From: Anaerolineae bacterium
Lineage (GTDB): Bacteria > Chloroflexota > Anaerolineae > B4-G1 > SLSP01
DNA: 7,543 bases
Assembly: GCA_016934645.1 (NCBI GenBank)
Contig: JAFGSL010000361.1
Location: forward strand, 1 to 7,543
Direction of reading: 5' to 3'
Both the position numbers and the translations under genes were made by a program. The notes below the pieces were generated by a model, which had not been told where the DNA came from, ran no database searches, and was given only the letters and a program-made list of their open reading frames with translations. Positions within the stretch are counted from its first letter, which is position 1; each line of letters starts with the position of its first letter. Positions 1 to 6,791 of this stretch are shown piece by piece.

Positions 1-1
1 T

Positions 2-1903
2 CAAGATGTCTTGCTGGACGTGCAACCTGGGCAGACGCGGGTCGTCACGTTGACCGTGACACCGCCCGCTGACTTGCCGGCGGATGGCGATCCCATCGTG
101 GACGTGGAGGCTTTCGTTGATGGTGAGTTGATCGGCGGCTTCCGCAAAATCTTCCGACCGCCCGTCCCTGTCCACCGTCCGAGAGACCCGGTCTACGCGG
201 AGTCGGAGATCGGTGTCGATCCGTACCCGGCGATCCCTGGCCAGCCGACGAAGCTCAGCGTCGAGGTGTTCAATCCCACCGATCAAGACCGCATCGTGAC
301 CGTGACGTTCAGCATCGCGAACTTCGGCATCGGGCTGCCGTTCGGCACAGCGAACATCGCGCCCAATCCGATTCACATCTTCGTGCCAAAGTTTGGCGCG
401 GCGACGGGACACGTCATCTGGACACCGCCGGACTTCGGTGGCCATTTCTGCGTGCGGGTGACGTTGGAGATGGAGGGCCATGAGCCGATCTGGAGCCAGC
501 GCAACATCGACGTCGGCGAACCGTTACGACCGGGTGAACCCCATGCGAGGACGTTCCTGGTTGGCGCAGGGCCGTACACGGGACCGGTAACAGTGAACCT
601 GGGCTTGCGCGTCCATCGAGACGGGTGGGGCGTCGCGCTCTCGCAGGACGCACTGCCGAACGTGGTATCGGACCAGCCGGTCGAGGTCACGCTGGTCGTG
701 ACGCCGCCCGTGGGTATCGAACTAGGAACTGGAGAACCCATCGTGGACGTGGAAGCCTTCGTGGAGGGCGAACTTATCGGTGGTTTCCGCAAACTCGACC
801 GCCCGCCGGTGCCCATCCACAAACCACACGAAAAAAGTTATGCCGAATCCGAGATCATGGTCGAACCCTATCCACCGCAAGTGGATGTGGATTCACTCGT
901 CAGCACCGTGATCCAAAATGCCAGCGACGTGACGCAGACAATCAATCTGGAATTCGGTTGGGCAGACTTCGGGATGGGCATCCCCTTCACAACGACGGGT
1001 ATGGTGCCCTACACCCGCTCGGTGACGCTTGCCCCGGAGATGACGCAAACGGCTTCGGTGACTTGGACGCCGGCACAAGCCGGACACCAGTGCGTCCAAG
1101 TCTGGCTGACCGATCCTTCCGGGGTGTACGAGCCGCAACGCAGCCAGCGCAACGTCGATGTCGCTGAACGCCCACCGTGTGGGCAGACCCGCGTCTTCAC
1201 TTTTACGGTTTACAACGGCACATCCGCTTCCGTAACGGTGTATGTGGGGATGATCACGTTCAATGTCCCGGCGGAGTGGCAGATCACGGTCACGCCCAGC
1301 CCAACACTAGAACTCAACCCGTGGAGTGAGGGGGTGATCACCGTCGAAGTGCTGATTCCATGCCCGCCGCTGACCCGTGCCTTGTTTGATGCGTACGCTA
1401 TCGACGCGATCCAGCAGGCGGCAGGAAGCGTGCCGACCATCGATGTGGAGAGCTACATCAGCGGCACACTGGTAGGCGGTATAGAGATACAGTTCGTGGG
1501 TGAAGCTGCCGAGGCAGGTGTTGATTTGTCGCCAGGCTATGCCCAGGAGGCACAAGCCGATACCGTTGTTCACTACACACACATTCTTACCAATACCGGC
1601 ACAACCACGGACACCATTACTTTAGAAGCAACTTCGTTGCAAGGGTGGAACGTCATGGTTTCGACCGACTTCCAGGGTCAACCCAGCATCTTGCCTGTAC
1701 AGATGGGCTCGATGATGACGGCCACTGTCAACGTGAGCGTTACCGTGCCCACCGGCGTCGTCAGTGGCACGGTGGATACTACCGTCATCACCGCTACCGC
1801 GCAAAGCGATATACTTGCCTTCGATATGGCCACAGATGTCACGACCGTCATCAGTGAAGGGATGCAGTACGTTTACTTACCTTTGGTCTTGCGGAGTTGG
1901 TAA
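2..1903 (+). CDS. Large secreted repeat protein with beta-sandwich domains, C-terminal part only
   Basis: The frame is open from base 2, so the true start is upstream; the first possible start in the window, TTG at 11, lies inside a repeat unit and is not a real start. Counting residues from base 11, two alternating domain types are visible. Type A ends in PIVDVEAFVDGELIGGFRK (from residue 28, and again 215 residues later), with a diverged third copy around TIDVESYISGTLVGG. Type B begins YAESEI (residues 62 and 277), contains WTP...GH.CV, and ends SQRN(I/V)DV (162 and 378). The order is A-B-A-B-A, then a last beta-rich domain (about 500-615) resembling NEW3/CARDB-type extracellular domains. 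The protein ends YLPLVLRSW. Thr, Val and Pro are abundant and there is no membrane segment in the visible part. It is probably exported and surface-associated (adhesin, S-layer-like or matrix protein), but the function is unknown. The reading frame is certain; the role is inferred. Confidence 0.9.
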   Translation, partial: QDVLLDVQPGQTRVVTLTVTPPADLPADGDPIVDVEAFVDGELIGGFRKIFRPPVPVHRPRDPVYAESEIGVDPYPAIPGQPTKLSVEVFNPTDQDRIVTVTFSIANFGIGLPFGTANIAPNPIHIFVPKFGAATGHVIWTPPDFGGHFCVRVTLEMEGHEPIWSQRNIDVGEPLRPGEPHARTFLVGAGPYTGPVTVNLGLRVHRDGWGVALSQDALPNVVSDQPVEVTLVVTPPVGIELGTGEPIVDVEAFVEGELIGGFRKLDRPPVPIHKPHEKSYAESEIMVEPYPPQVDVDSLVSTVIQNASDVTQTINLEFGWADFGMGIPFTTTGMVPYTRSVTLAPEMTQTASVTWTPAQAGHQCVQVWLTDPSGVYEPQRSQRNVDVAERPPCGQTRVFTFTVYNGTSASVTVYVGMITFNVPAEWQITVTPSPTLELNPWSEGVITVEVLIPCPPLTRALFDAYAIDAIQQAAGSVPTIDVESYISGTLVGGIEIQFVGEAAEAGVDLSPGYAQEAQADTVVHYTHILTNTGTTTDTITLEATSLQGWNVMVSTDFQGQPSILPVQMGSMMTATVNVSVTVPTGVVSGTVDTTVITATAQSDILAFDMATDVTTVISEGMQYVYLPLVLRSW

Positions 1904-1909
1904 ACCTGG

Positions 1910-1946
1910 TTGATGCTGGCCCGGCCCTTGACCGGGCCAGCATCAA
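1910..1946 (+). terminator. Perfect hairpin just after the repeat-protein gene, probable terminator without a U-run
   Basis: A 15-bp perfect stem pairs 1910-1924 with 1932-1946 around a 7-nt loop (cccttga). It starts 7 bases after the TAA stop at 1901-1903, the usual place for a transcript 3' end. No T-run follows on either strand: the plus strand continues aaac. It is therefore not a canonical Rho-independent terminator and may act as an RNA 3'-end stabiliser or a U-less terminator. Confidence 0.6.
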
Positions 1947-2028
1947 AAACAGATCAGGGTGTGGTCTGGAGACTGAGTCAACGCAGAGTGTTTGCAGAGT
2001 ACATTCAAGATGAAAAATCAGGCTTCCC

Positions 2029-2044
2029 AAGGAGGTATGAAATG
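2029..2044 (+). promoter_or_regulatory. Strong ribosome binding site and ATG, out of frame with the gene behind it
   Basis: AAGGAGG at 2029-2035 is followed after 6 bases by ATG at 2042-2044, which is ideal spacing. From this ATG the frame reads MADPVYRF, then leaves the frame of the conserved-looking small protein downstream and ends at TAG 2129-2131 after 29 residues. One extra T in the TTTT run at 2063-2066 would fuse it to the 2065-2343 frame as MADPVYRFLEVKTLKEAW. This is most likely the original translation start of that gene. Confidence 0.6.
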
Positions 2045-2064
2045 GCTGATCCGGTATATAGGTT

Positions 2065-2343
2065 TTGGAAGTCAAAACTCTTAAAGAAGCATGGTACCAA
2101 TTATCGGAGGAGGAGCAACACAAGTTTGTAGCCCAGGTGCAAGAAGCATTCCACAAAGTGGCAGGTAAGACCTTAATTCAATGTACGCCCGCTTGGTTCA
2201 CAGAAGAGTGGGCGCTCTGTGGTGTTGAAGAATTCCCCAGCGTCGAGGCCGTTCAGCAGTATACGGAGATGCTGTACCAATTGCATCAATACCGTTACTT
2301 CGAGGTTCAAGCGCTGTTGGCTACAAAGTGGCCACCAGAGTAG
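2065..2343 (+). CDS. Small protein of unknown function, probably frameshifted near its start
   Basis: This 92-codon frame opens directly after an in-frame TAG at 2059-2061 and has only a TTG (2065) as start, with no ribosome binding site at proper distance. The protein has an amphipathic N-terminal part (EAWYQLSEEEQHKFVAQVQ), a central strand region with TEEWALCGVEEFPSVEAV, and an aromatic-rich C-terminal helix. The pattern (aligned helix, Trp-containing strand, then 'GVEEFPS.EAV..Y') recalls small ferredoxin-fold or dimeric alpha/beta-barrel proteins of about 100 residues, but I cannot name a family. The good RBS and ATG at 2029-2044 lie one frame away. Restoring one T in the TTTT run gives a continuous protein of about 100 residues. 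Either the gene is a recent pseudogene, or the assembly has a one-base error, or translation really starts at TTG. It is read toward the GH114-like pseudogene, with the two converging. Confidence 0.7.
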   Translation: MEVKTLKEAWYQLSEEEQHKFVAQVQEAFHKVAGKTLIQCTPAWFTEEWALCGVEEFPSVEAVQQYTEMLYQLHQYRYFEVQALLATKWPPE

Positions 2344-2369
2344 GTTAAATAGGGAGTAACGTTATCAAG

Positions 2370-2395
2370 TTACGGTTTGTCAATACCGTAAACCG
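2370..2395 (+). other. Small inverted repeat after the small gene, possible weak terminator
   Basis: TTACGGT (2370-2376) pairs with ACCGTAA (2385-2391), giving 7 bp with an 8-nt loop. A competing pairing joins CGGTTT (2373-2378) to AAACCG (2390-2395), and GTAAC (2356-2360) can also pair with GTTAC (2369-2373). It lies 27 bases past the stop at 2341-2343. No U-run follows. Short stems like this can occur by chance. Confidence 0.3.
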
Positions 2396-2418
2396 GCAAG
2401 CAATATAGGTAATTGCCA

Positions 2419-2449
2419 CCTTCCTGGGAGCACCTGGCTTCTAGGAAGG
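2419..2449 (+). other. Strand-biased RNA hairpin in the intergenic gap
   Basis: Bases 2419-2431 pair with 2437-2449 as a continuous 13-bp stem (11 Watson-Crick and 2 G-U pairs, at 2426/2442 and 2428/2440) around a 5-nt loop, acctg. The G-U pairs become C-A mismatches in the minus-strand transcript, so the structure favours a plus-strand RNA. It could be part of the 3' untranslated region of the small gene or of a small RNA. There is no U-run, and I recognise no known RNA family. Confidence 0.4.
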
Positions 2450-2509
2450 CGTGCGGCTATGGGGCATCAGTACAGCGCGGCATAAATCTCTCCCTAGTTT
2501 ACAGCTTTA

Positions 2510-2564
2510 AGGGGATCGCCAGATCCCCGCGACTGGTGCATAGTCGGGGATCTGGCGATCCCCT
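2510..2564. repeat. Nested perfect palindrome, REP/BIME-like or bidirectional terminator
   Basis: A 20-bp perfect stem pairs 2510-2529 with 2545-2564 around a 15-nt loop. Each arm is itself an inverted repeat: GGGGATC-GCCA-GATCCCC at 2511-2528 and GGGGATC-TGGC-GATCCCC at 2546-2563. The region can thus fold as one long hairpin or as two small 7-bp hairpins. It sits between a plus-strand gene ending at 2343 and a minus-strand reading frame ending at 2606, so a two-way terminator role fits. No U-run is present on either side. The paired-arm design also matches REP/BIME-type dispersed repeats. Confidence 0.7.
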
Positions 2565-2605
2565 CTGAGCAATATTATCTGGGAAGGAACTTGCATCTTG
2601 CGATA

Positions 2606-3256
2606 TTAGGGCAGCGTGTCCAGTTCGAGGGTGGTGACGAAGGGCACGAAACCATCGGCGCGGGAACGAGTGTATGCGGCGCGGACGTTATCGGGCTGCG
2701 TGGCATAATCGACGGTCAAGACGAGCTTCCCGGCGGCTTTGATTGCCAGCGCCGCCTAGCGGTTCTCGGCACACCAATCGGCAGTACAGGGGCCGTCGGT
2801 GGCGCGGAAGTAGAGTTCTTCCATTCCCTGTCCATCAATCGCATCGAGGTAGCCGGGCCAGGCGTACAGTTCGAGGGCGTTTTGCGGAACGATCTTGAAT
2901 GCCGGATCGTGGCATTTGGCATACGCTGAAACCGCGGAGATGAGATCGACCATCGCGCGTGCGCGTGCCTCCATATCCATACCGGCATCGCGAGTGGCAA
3001 TCTCCTCGTAGGCCACGATTATATCCAGGTATGCGCTGTCGAAACTGGCGGCGAATGCCTGGTTGAGACGGCCTTGCACGACGGGCCACCAGCGCGGATC
3101 CCAGTAACGCACGTACTGTTGCTCGGGCCAACCCTCGACGGGGCCGAGCTTAAGATCGTCGGATGTCGTCGCCCATTCAGGACGGTAGTTTTCGATGGTG
3201 CCGATCTCGAAATAAGCGAGTACAATTTTGTGTGGTAGAAAGCGGAGTCTTGCCAA
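2606..3256 (-). pseudogene. GH114-like glycoside hydrolase pseudogene, 5'-truncated with an in-frame TAG
   Basis: Read on the minus strand from TTG 3256, the first 166 codons show the GH114 / endo-alpha-1,4-polygalactosaminidase (TM1410-like) pattern: KIVLAYFEIGTIENYRPEW (residues 10-28), YWDPRWW (51-57), FDSAYLDIIVAYEE with the likely catalytic Asp78 (72-85), and IDGQGMEELYF (140-150). A TAG at 2756-2758 interrupts the frame. The same frame then continues for 49 codons with AGKLVLTVDYATQ and ADGFVPFVT, the usual C-terminal barrel strands of this family, before TAA at 2606-2608. A single CAG-to-TAG change would explain the interruption. Upstream of about 3254, the residues in the open frame no longer resemble the family, and about 50 N-terminal barrel residues plus any signal peptide are missing. 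That end overlaps the likely promoter of the divergent glycosidase gene. Translation of a working enzyme is unlikely. Confidence 0.8.
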
Positions 3257-3277
3257 TCCATGAGCCTGTGATAAAAT
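3250..3277 (+). promoter_or_regulatory. Candidate sigma-70-type promoter with extended -10 for the membrane glycosidase gene
   Basis: TTGCCA at 3250-3255 and TAAAAT at 3272-3277 are separated by 16 bases, and TG at 3269-3270 gives an extended -10 (TGATAAAAT). Transcription would begin near 3284, leaving a leader of about 95 bases before the ATG at 3380. A second -10-like box, TATGAT at 3317-3322, has no good -35. The -35 box overlaps the start of the GH114-like remnant. Confidence 0.4.
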
Positions 3278-3379
3278 GGCGCTATTGCGTTTAGGGTGTC
3301 CTGATTTGTGTAACTGTATGATTGAGGCATCCTGCTATGCGCTTGCAGAAACAGGTATTGACTCTGAGTGGAGGTTTAG

Positions 3380-6300
3380 ATGAGTGACGAGAATCAGCCG
3401 AATGAGGTTGTAGAATCACAGCTTAAACCCGAAGGCACGCTGGCAGAACCGCAGCCAGCGCTGACGCCGGAGCTGGTTGAGCCATCCGTTGCATCACCGA
3501 CGAGTGATGTGCCGGCCGATGTGCCAGCGGAGGCTGAAACATATATCGATGTAGAAACGCCTGCAGGCGGTGCTGAGTCGCCGTCTGTGGTCAGCATTGC
3601 CGATCTCGAAACTTCGAAACCCTCGTCGGGCGAGAGGCTCAGCGGCTTGTTGACGAGTGTTGGCGCGTTCTTCAAAGAGCGGCGTTGGTTACTTGGCGTG
3701 CTTGCTGCGCTGGTGGTGATCGCAATCCTGGCGCTTGTGCTGCCCAAGCTGGTGTCGGCGCAGCTTTCAGGGATGTTCGCGAGCGGGTTTACTGCGTTGG
3801 ATGCCGACAATCGGATATTGGAACATCCGGATGGGCTGCGTATAAGCATGGTTGATCCGGTGGAGGGCAAGGTGCGCGTGAAGCTGGAGTCCACGCCGCG
3901 CGCGGACTTTGTCGCTGGGACGTTGCCGGAGGACCTGGCACCAGCGCTGACTATGCTCCCGTCAGATCTAACGCCGAAAAGCCCTTACTACGCCATCATC
4001 CTGCGCGGCAATGACGTTTCCGGCCCCGCGGCGATGGAAATCGATATCCCCAATGAGGCAGAGCCATGGGAGACACTCGATCTGTATGCTTGGGATGGCG
4101 AGGCCTGGCAATGGTTACCCACGCAGCTTGACCGCGATGCTGTCGTATTGCAAGCTAACGTGGAAACGCTGCCTAAATCGGTAATGGTGATGCAAACGGA
4201 AATGACGGCGCAGAAGATTGCAGCCGAGGTGGAGTCCTATCCTCTGCCGGCGTCACTGACGCCGGCACCGGAGACCGCGCTGACCGAGGTCGATGTGCCC
4301 GGCATCCTCGTGGGGACGATGGGCGGCGTGACCGGCGATGTAACGCAGTTACCGGCGGCGCAGGGTGGGGCGGTGCCGCTCGTTCCGACCGTGCGTAACT
4401 GGGCACCGGGCCACGATCCCAACTGGCTGTTGGTCAGCGATATGCTTAACAACGAAACGGATCGCGCCACTCATGTGCAAACCTTGCTTGGCATCGTGCA
4501 GAACGGAGGGTACGCGGGATTGGTGCTCGATTACCGGATGGTACAATCGGAAAACCGCGACGCTTATGCCGAGTTCGTGACCGATCTGGGAACTGCTTTG
4601 CAGCAGAAGGGACTCTGGTTAGCTGTGACCGTTGATACACCGGAACGCGCGGCAGACGGATCCTGGAATACCGGCGGTTATGACTGGATGGCATTGGGCG
4701 CGGCTGCGGATCAATTGCGCGTTGTCATGCCGTTTGAGCCGGGAGCCTATACGCCGGGCGGGCTGGCCGAGCAGATGATCGTGTGGGGCGTGACGCAGGT
4801 GAACCGCCACAAGCTGGTTCCTGTCTACTCGACGCTGAGCACCGACGGCACCAAATCTCTTACGTTGGGCGAAATCCTCGCGCCGATTGGGGGGATTCAG
4901 GCTGTGGAGACGCTCACGGAAAGCGTCATGCCGGGAACGGCATTGAATTTCAAACTTGGCGCGGTGTCTGCGGTGGAAACCGATGTGGCGACGGGCGCGA
5001 CCCGTATGACCGTGGGTGAGGCTGCGTATTGGCTTGGGACGCCGGAATGGTTGCGCCAGCGAATGACGCTGATCGAGCGGTATCATCTGGGGGGCGTGGC
5101 GCTGAGCAACCTGTTTGCTGATGGGAATCTGCCAGATATGTTGAAGGGTGTTGCCGAATACAAGACACAAACGACGGCATCCACGTATGCTATGCCCGAT
5201 ATCGCGTGGCAGGTGACCGGTCCTGGCGGGCAGATGGAGGCCCAGGCGACGACGGCATTGACGCAGCCGCAGTTCGCCTGGACAGCGCCTTCTCTCACCG
5301 GTACATATACAATTGCGGCGAGTGTCGCCGGGCTGGATAAAGGCTCGCTGGCGGTGTTGGTCGCTGCGCCCGTGCCGGTGGTGACGGAAGTTGTCACCGA
5401 GACGATTGAAACGGACGAGGGAACCGAGGCCACAACTCTGGAACCTGCCGAGCCTCCTGTTGAAGGGCTTAAAGCGGGTTTCGTTACCGATGTGACCGTG
5501 CCCGACAATACACACTTCGAGAAAGAAGAGGCATTCACCAAGACCTGGCGGATGCGCAATTCAGGTAATGAGGATTGGCCGGAAGATACCGCGTTGGTCT
5601 TCGTTTCCGGTGAGCAGATGACCGACGTGGCAGAAGTCGAGATTGGTGAAGTCAAGGCTGGAGAGGATGTCGACATCAGTGTAGACTTGATCGCACCAAA
5701 CGCCGACGGCACCTACAAGGGGAACTGGCAGATTCAGGTTGGCGATACAGCGATAGAGGGTGGCAAGATTTACCTGGTCATTCAGGTGGGGGAACAGGCA
5801 GAAGAAACTCCGGTCACGCCCATCGTTGCGCCAGTTTCCAGCGGCAGCTTCGAGTTGGGTGGACACGTGCGCGATGTGGGTCTGCCCTATAAAGACACGA
5901 TGCATTATGCCGGGATGAACTGGATGAAAGTGCAGGTTCAATATGGACAGGGTGCAGACAGTCTCGTTAGTATCGCTCATGCCAATGGATTTAAAATTCA
6001 ATTGAGCGCGTTGGGTGGCGCGGGCATGGTGACCCAGTCCGGTTTTGAGGATCAGTTCGCCAGTTGGGTCGCGGGATTGGCGGCAACAGGTGCGGATGCC
6101 ATTGAGGTGTGGAACGAGCCGAACATCGACCGCGAGTGGCAGGGCGAACTCATCAGCCCGCAATCGTACACCAACCTGCTCTGCAAGGCCTACAACGCGA
6201 TCAAGGGTGCTAACAGTGGTACAGCCGTCATCAGCGCCGCTCCCTCACCAACCGGCTGGTTCGGTGGCTCGAAGCTCACTGACTGCGCCAATGGCGGCTG

Positions 6301-6781
6301 CGGCTATGATGATCAACCGTGGATGGAAGGGCTGTACAACGCCGGAGCTGCTAACTGTATGGACTATATCGGCGCACACCACAACGCCGGAGCGACATCG
6401 CCCTCGGCGCGAAGTGGACACCCTGCTGGTGGCACACATCATTCGTGGTACTTCCTGCCGCAGACTGAGTTGTACTATAATATCTTCGGCGGCACGCGCA
6501 AGTTGTTCTACACCGAAATGGGCTATGCTTCGCAGGAAGGCGTGTCGACATTCTCCGATCAATTTGCCTGGGCGCGTGGGATAACGAATGCGCAACAGGC
6601 CGCCTGGCTTGCTGAAGCTGTGCAGTTGGGCATCAACACTGGAATGGTGCGCTGCATCATTGTCTGGAATGTCGATTTCGTCCGCTATGGAACCGATCCT
6701 CAGGATGGATTTGCGATTATCCGCCCAGGTGGTGGTTGTCCGGCGTGCGAATCGCTGCACGCAGTTTTAGGGACACGCTAA
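3380..6781 (+). CDS. Membrane-anchored two-barrel glycosidase: GH18-like, NBR1-type Ig and clan GH-A-like domains
   Basis: ATG at 3380 follows GGAGG (3370-3374) by 5 bases, which supports this start. Residues 1-100 are acidic and Pro-rich, and the segment ending KERR just before the membrane suggests a cytoplasmic N-terminus. Residues 103-121 form one membrane helix, so the remaining 1010 residues should lie outside. Next come an unrecognised beta-rich module (about 131-300), a GH18/YaaH-like barrel (about 308-594: VPTVRNW 335-341, GLVLDYR 380-386, VVMPFEPG near 450, ERYHLGGVAL), an Ig-like region (about 605-660), a Thr/Glu-rich linker, an NBR1-type Ig domain (698-806; WRMRNSGNEDW with Trp723 and Trp733), and a clan GH-A-like barrel (823-1133) with VWNEPN (Glu913, acid/base) and YTEMGY (Glu1046, nucleophile), closest in feel to GH39 or GH5. 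The GH18-like barrel has Arg386 where the catalytic Glu belongs, so it may only bind glycan. The substrate is unknown. obgE follows 148 bases downstream on the same strand but behind a terminator-like hairpin. Confidence 0.92.
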   Translation: MSDENQPNEVVESQLKPEGTLAEPQPALTPELVEPSVASPTSDVPADVPAEAETYIDVETPAGGAESPSVVSIADLETSKPSSGERLSGLLTSVGAFFKERRWLLGVLAALVVIAILALVLPKLVSAQLSGMFASGFTALDADNRILEHPDGLRISMVDPVEGKVRVKLESTPRADFVAGTLPEDLAPALTMLPSDLTPKSPYYAIILRGNDVSGPAAMEIDIPNEAEPWETLDLYAWDGEAWQWLPTQLDRDAVVLQANVETLPKSVMVMQTEMTAQKIAAEVESYPLPASLTPAPETALTEVDVPGILVGTMGGVTGDVTQLPAAQGGAVPLVPTVRNWAPGHDPNWLLVSDMLNNETDRATHVQTLLGIVQNGGYAGLVLDYRMVQSENRDAYAEFVTDLGTALQQKGLWLAVTVDTPERAADGSWNTGGYDWMALGAAADQLRVVMPFEPGAYTPGGLAEQMIVWGVTQVNRHKLVPVYSTLSTDGTKSLTLGEILAPIGGIQAVETLTESVMPGTALNFKLGAVSAVETDVATGATRMTVGEAAYWLGTPEWLRQRMTLIERYHLGGVALSNLFADGNLPDMLKGVAEYKTQTTASTYAMPDIAWQVTGPGGQMEAQATTALTQPQFAWTAPSLTGTYTIAASVAGLDKGSLAVLVAAPVPVVTEVVTETIETDEGTEATTLEPAEPPVEGLKAGFVTDVTVPDNTHFEKEEAFTKTWRMRNSGNEDWPEDTALVFVSGEQMTDVAEVEIGEVKAGEDVDISVDLIAPNADGTYKGNWQIQVGDTAIEGGKIYLVIQVGEQAEETPVTPIVAPVSSGSFELGGHVRDVGLPYKDTMHYAGMNWMKVQVQYGQGADSLVSIAHANGFKIQLSALGGAGMVTQSGFEDQFASWVAGLAATGADAIEVWNEPNIDREWQGELISPQSYTNLLCKAYNAIKGANSGTAVISAAPSPTGWFGGSKLTDCANGGCGYDDQPWMEGLYNAGAANCMDYIGAHHNAGATSPSARSGHPAGGTHHSWYFLPQTELYYNIFGGTRKLFYTEMGYASQEGVSTFSDQFAWARGITNAQQAAWLAEAVQLGINTGMVRCIIVWNVDFVRYGTDPQDGFAIIRPGGGCPACESLHAVLGTR

Positions 6782-6791
6782 TTTCAGGCTC

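Noticed and set aside
625..1167. 180-codon open frame on the plus strand
   Set aside because: It is an Arg/Gly-rich out-of-frame reading of the repeat-protein gene.
2060..2071. Programmed -1 frameshifting to join MADPVYRF to the small gene
   Set aside because: The bases AGG TTT TGG do not form an X XXY YYZ slippery heptamer in the required phase, and no downstream pseudoknot is evident; a lost base is simpler.
2010..2084. 24-codon leader peptide from ATG 2010
   Set aside because: It has no ribosome binding site of its own, and its frame merely overlaps the AAGGAGG and ATG 2042.
2344..2605. Transposon end or IS200/IS605-type remnant in the hairpin-rich gap
   Set aside because: Hairpins alone do not show it: there is no transposase fragment, no target duplication and no terminal repeat pair that I can point to.
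2591..2929. 112-codon open frame on the plus strand
   Set aside because: It is antisense to the GH114-like pseudogene, whose minus-strand reading shows real family motifs.
3358..3363. TTGACT resembling a -35 box
   Set aside because: Any -10 at normal spacing would fall on the ATG at 3380, which has a good ribosome binding site upstream.
4619..5515. 298-codon open frame on the minus strand
   Set aside because: It lies wholly inside the 1133-residue glycosidase gene, has a His/Arg-rich composition typical of an antisense shadow, and shows no domain.
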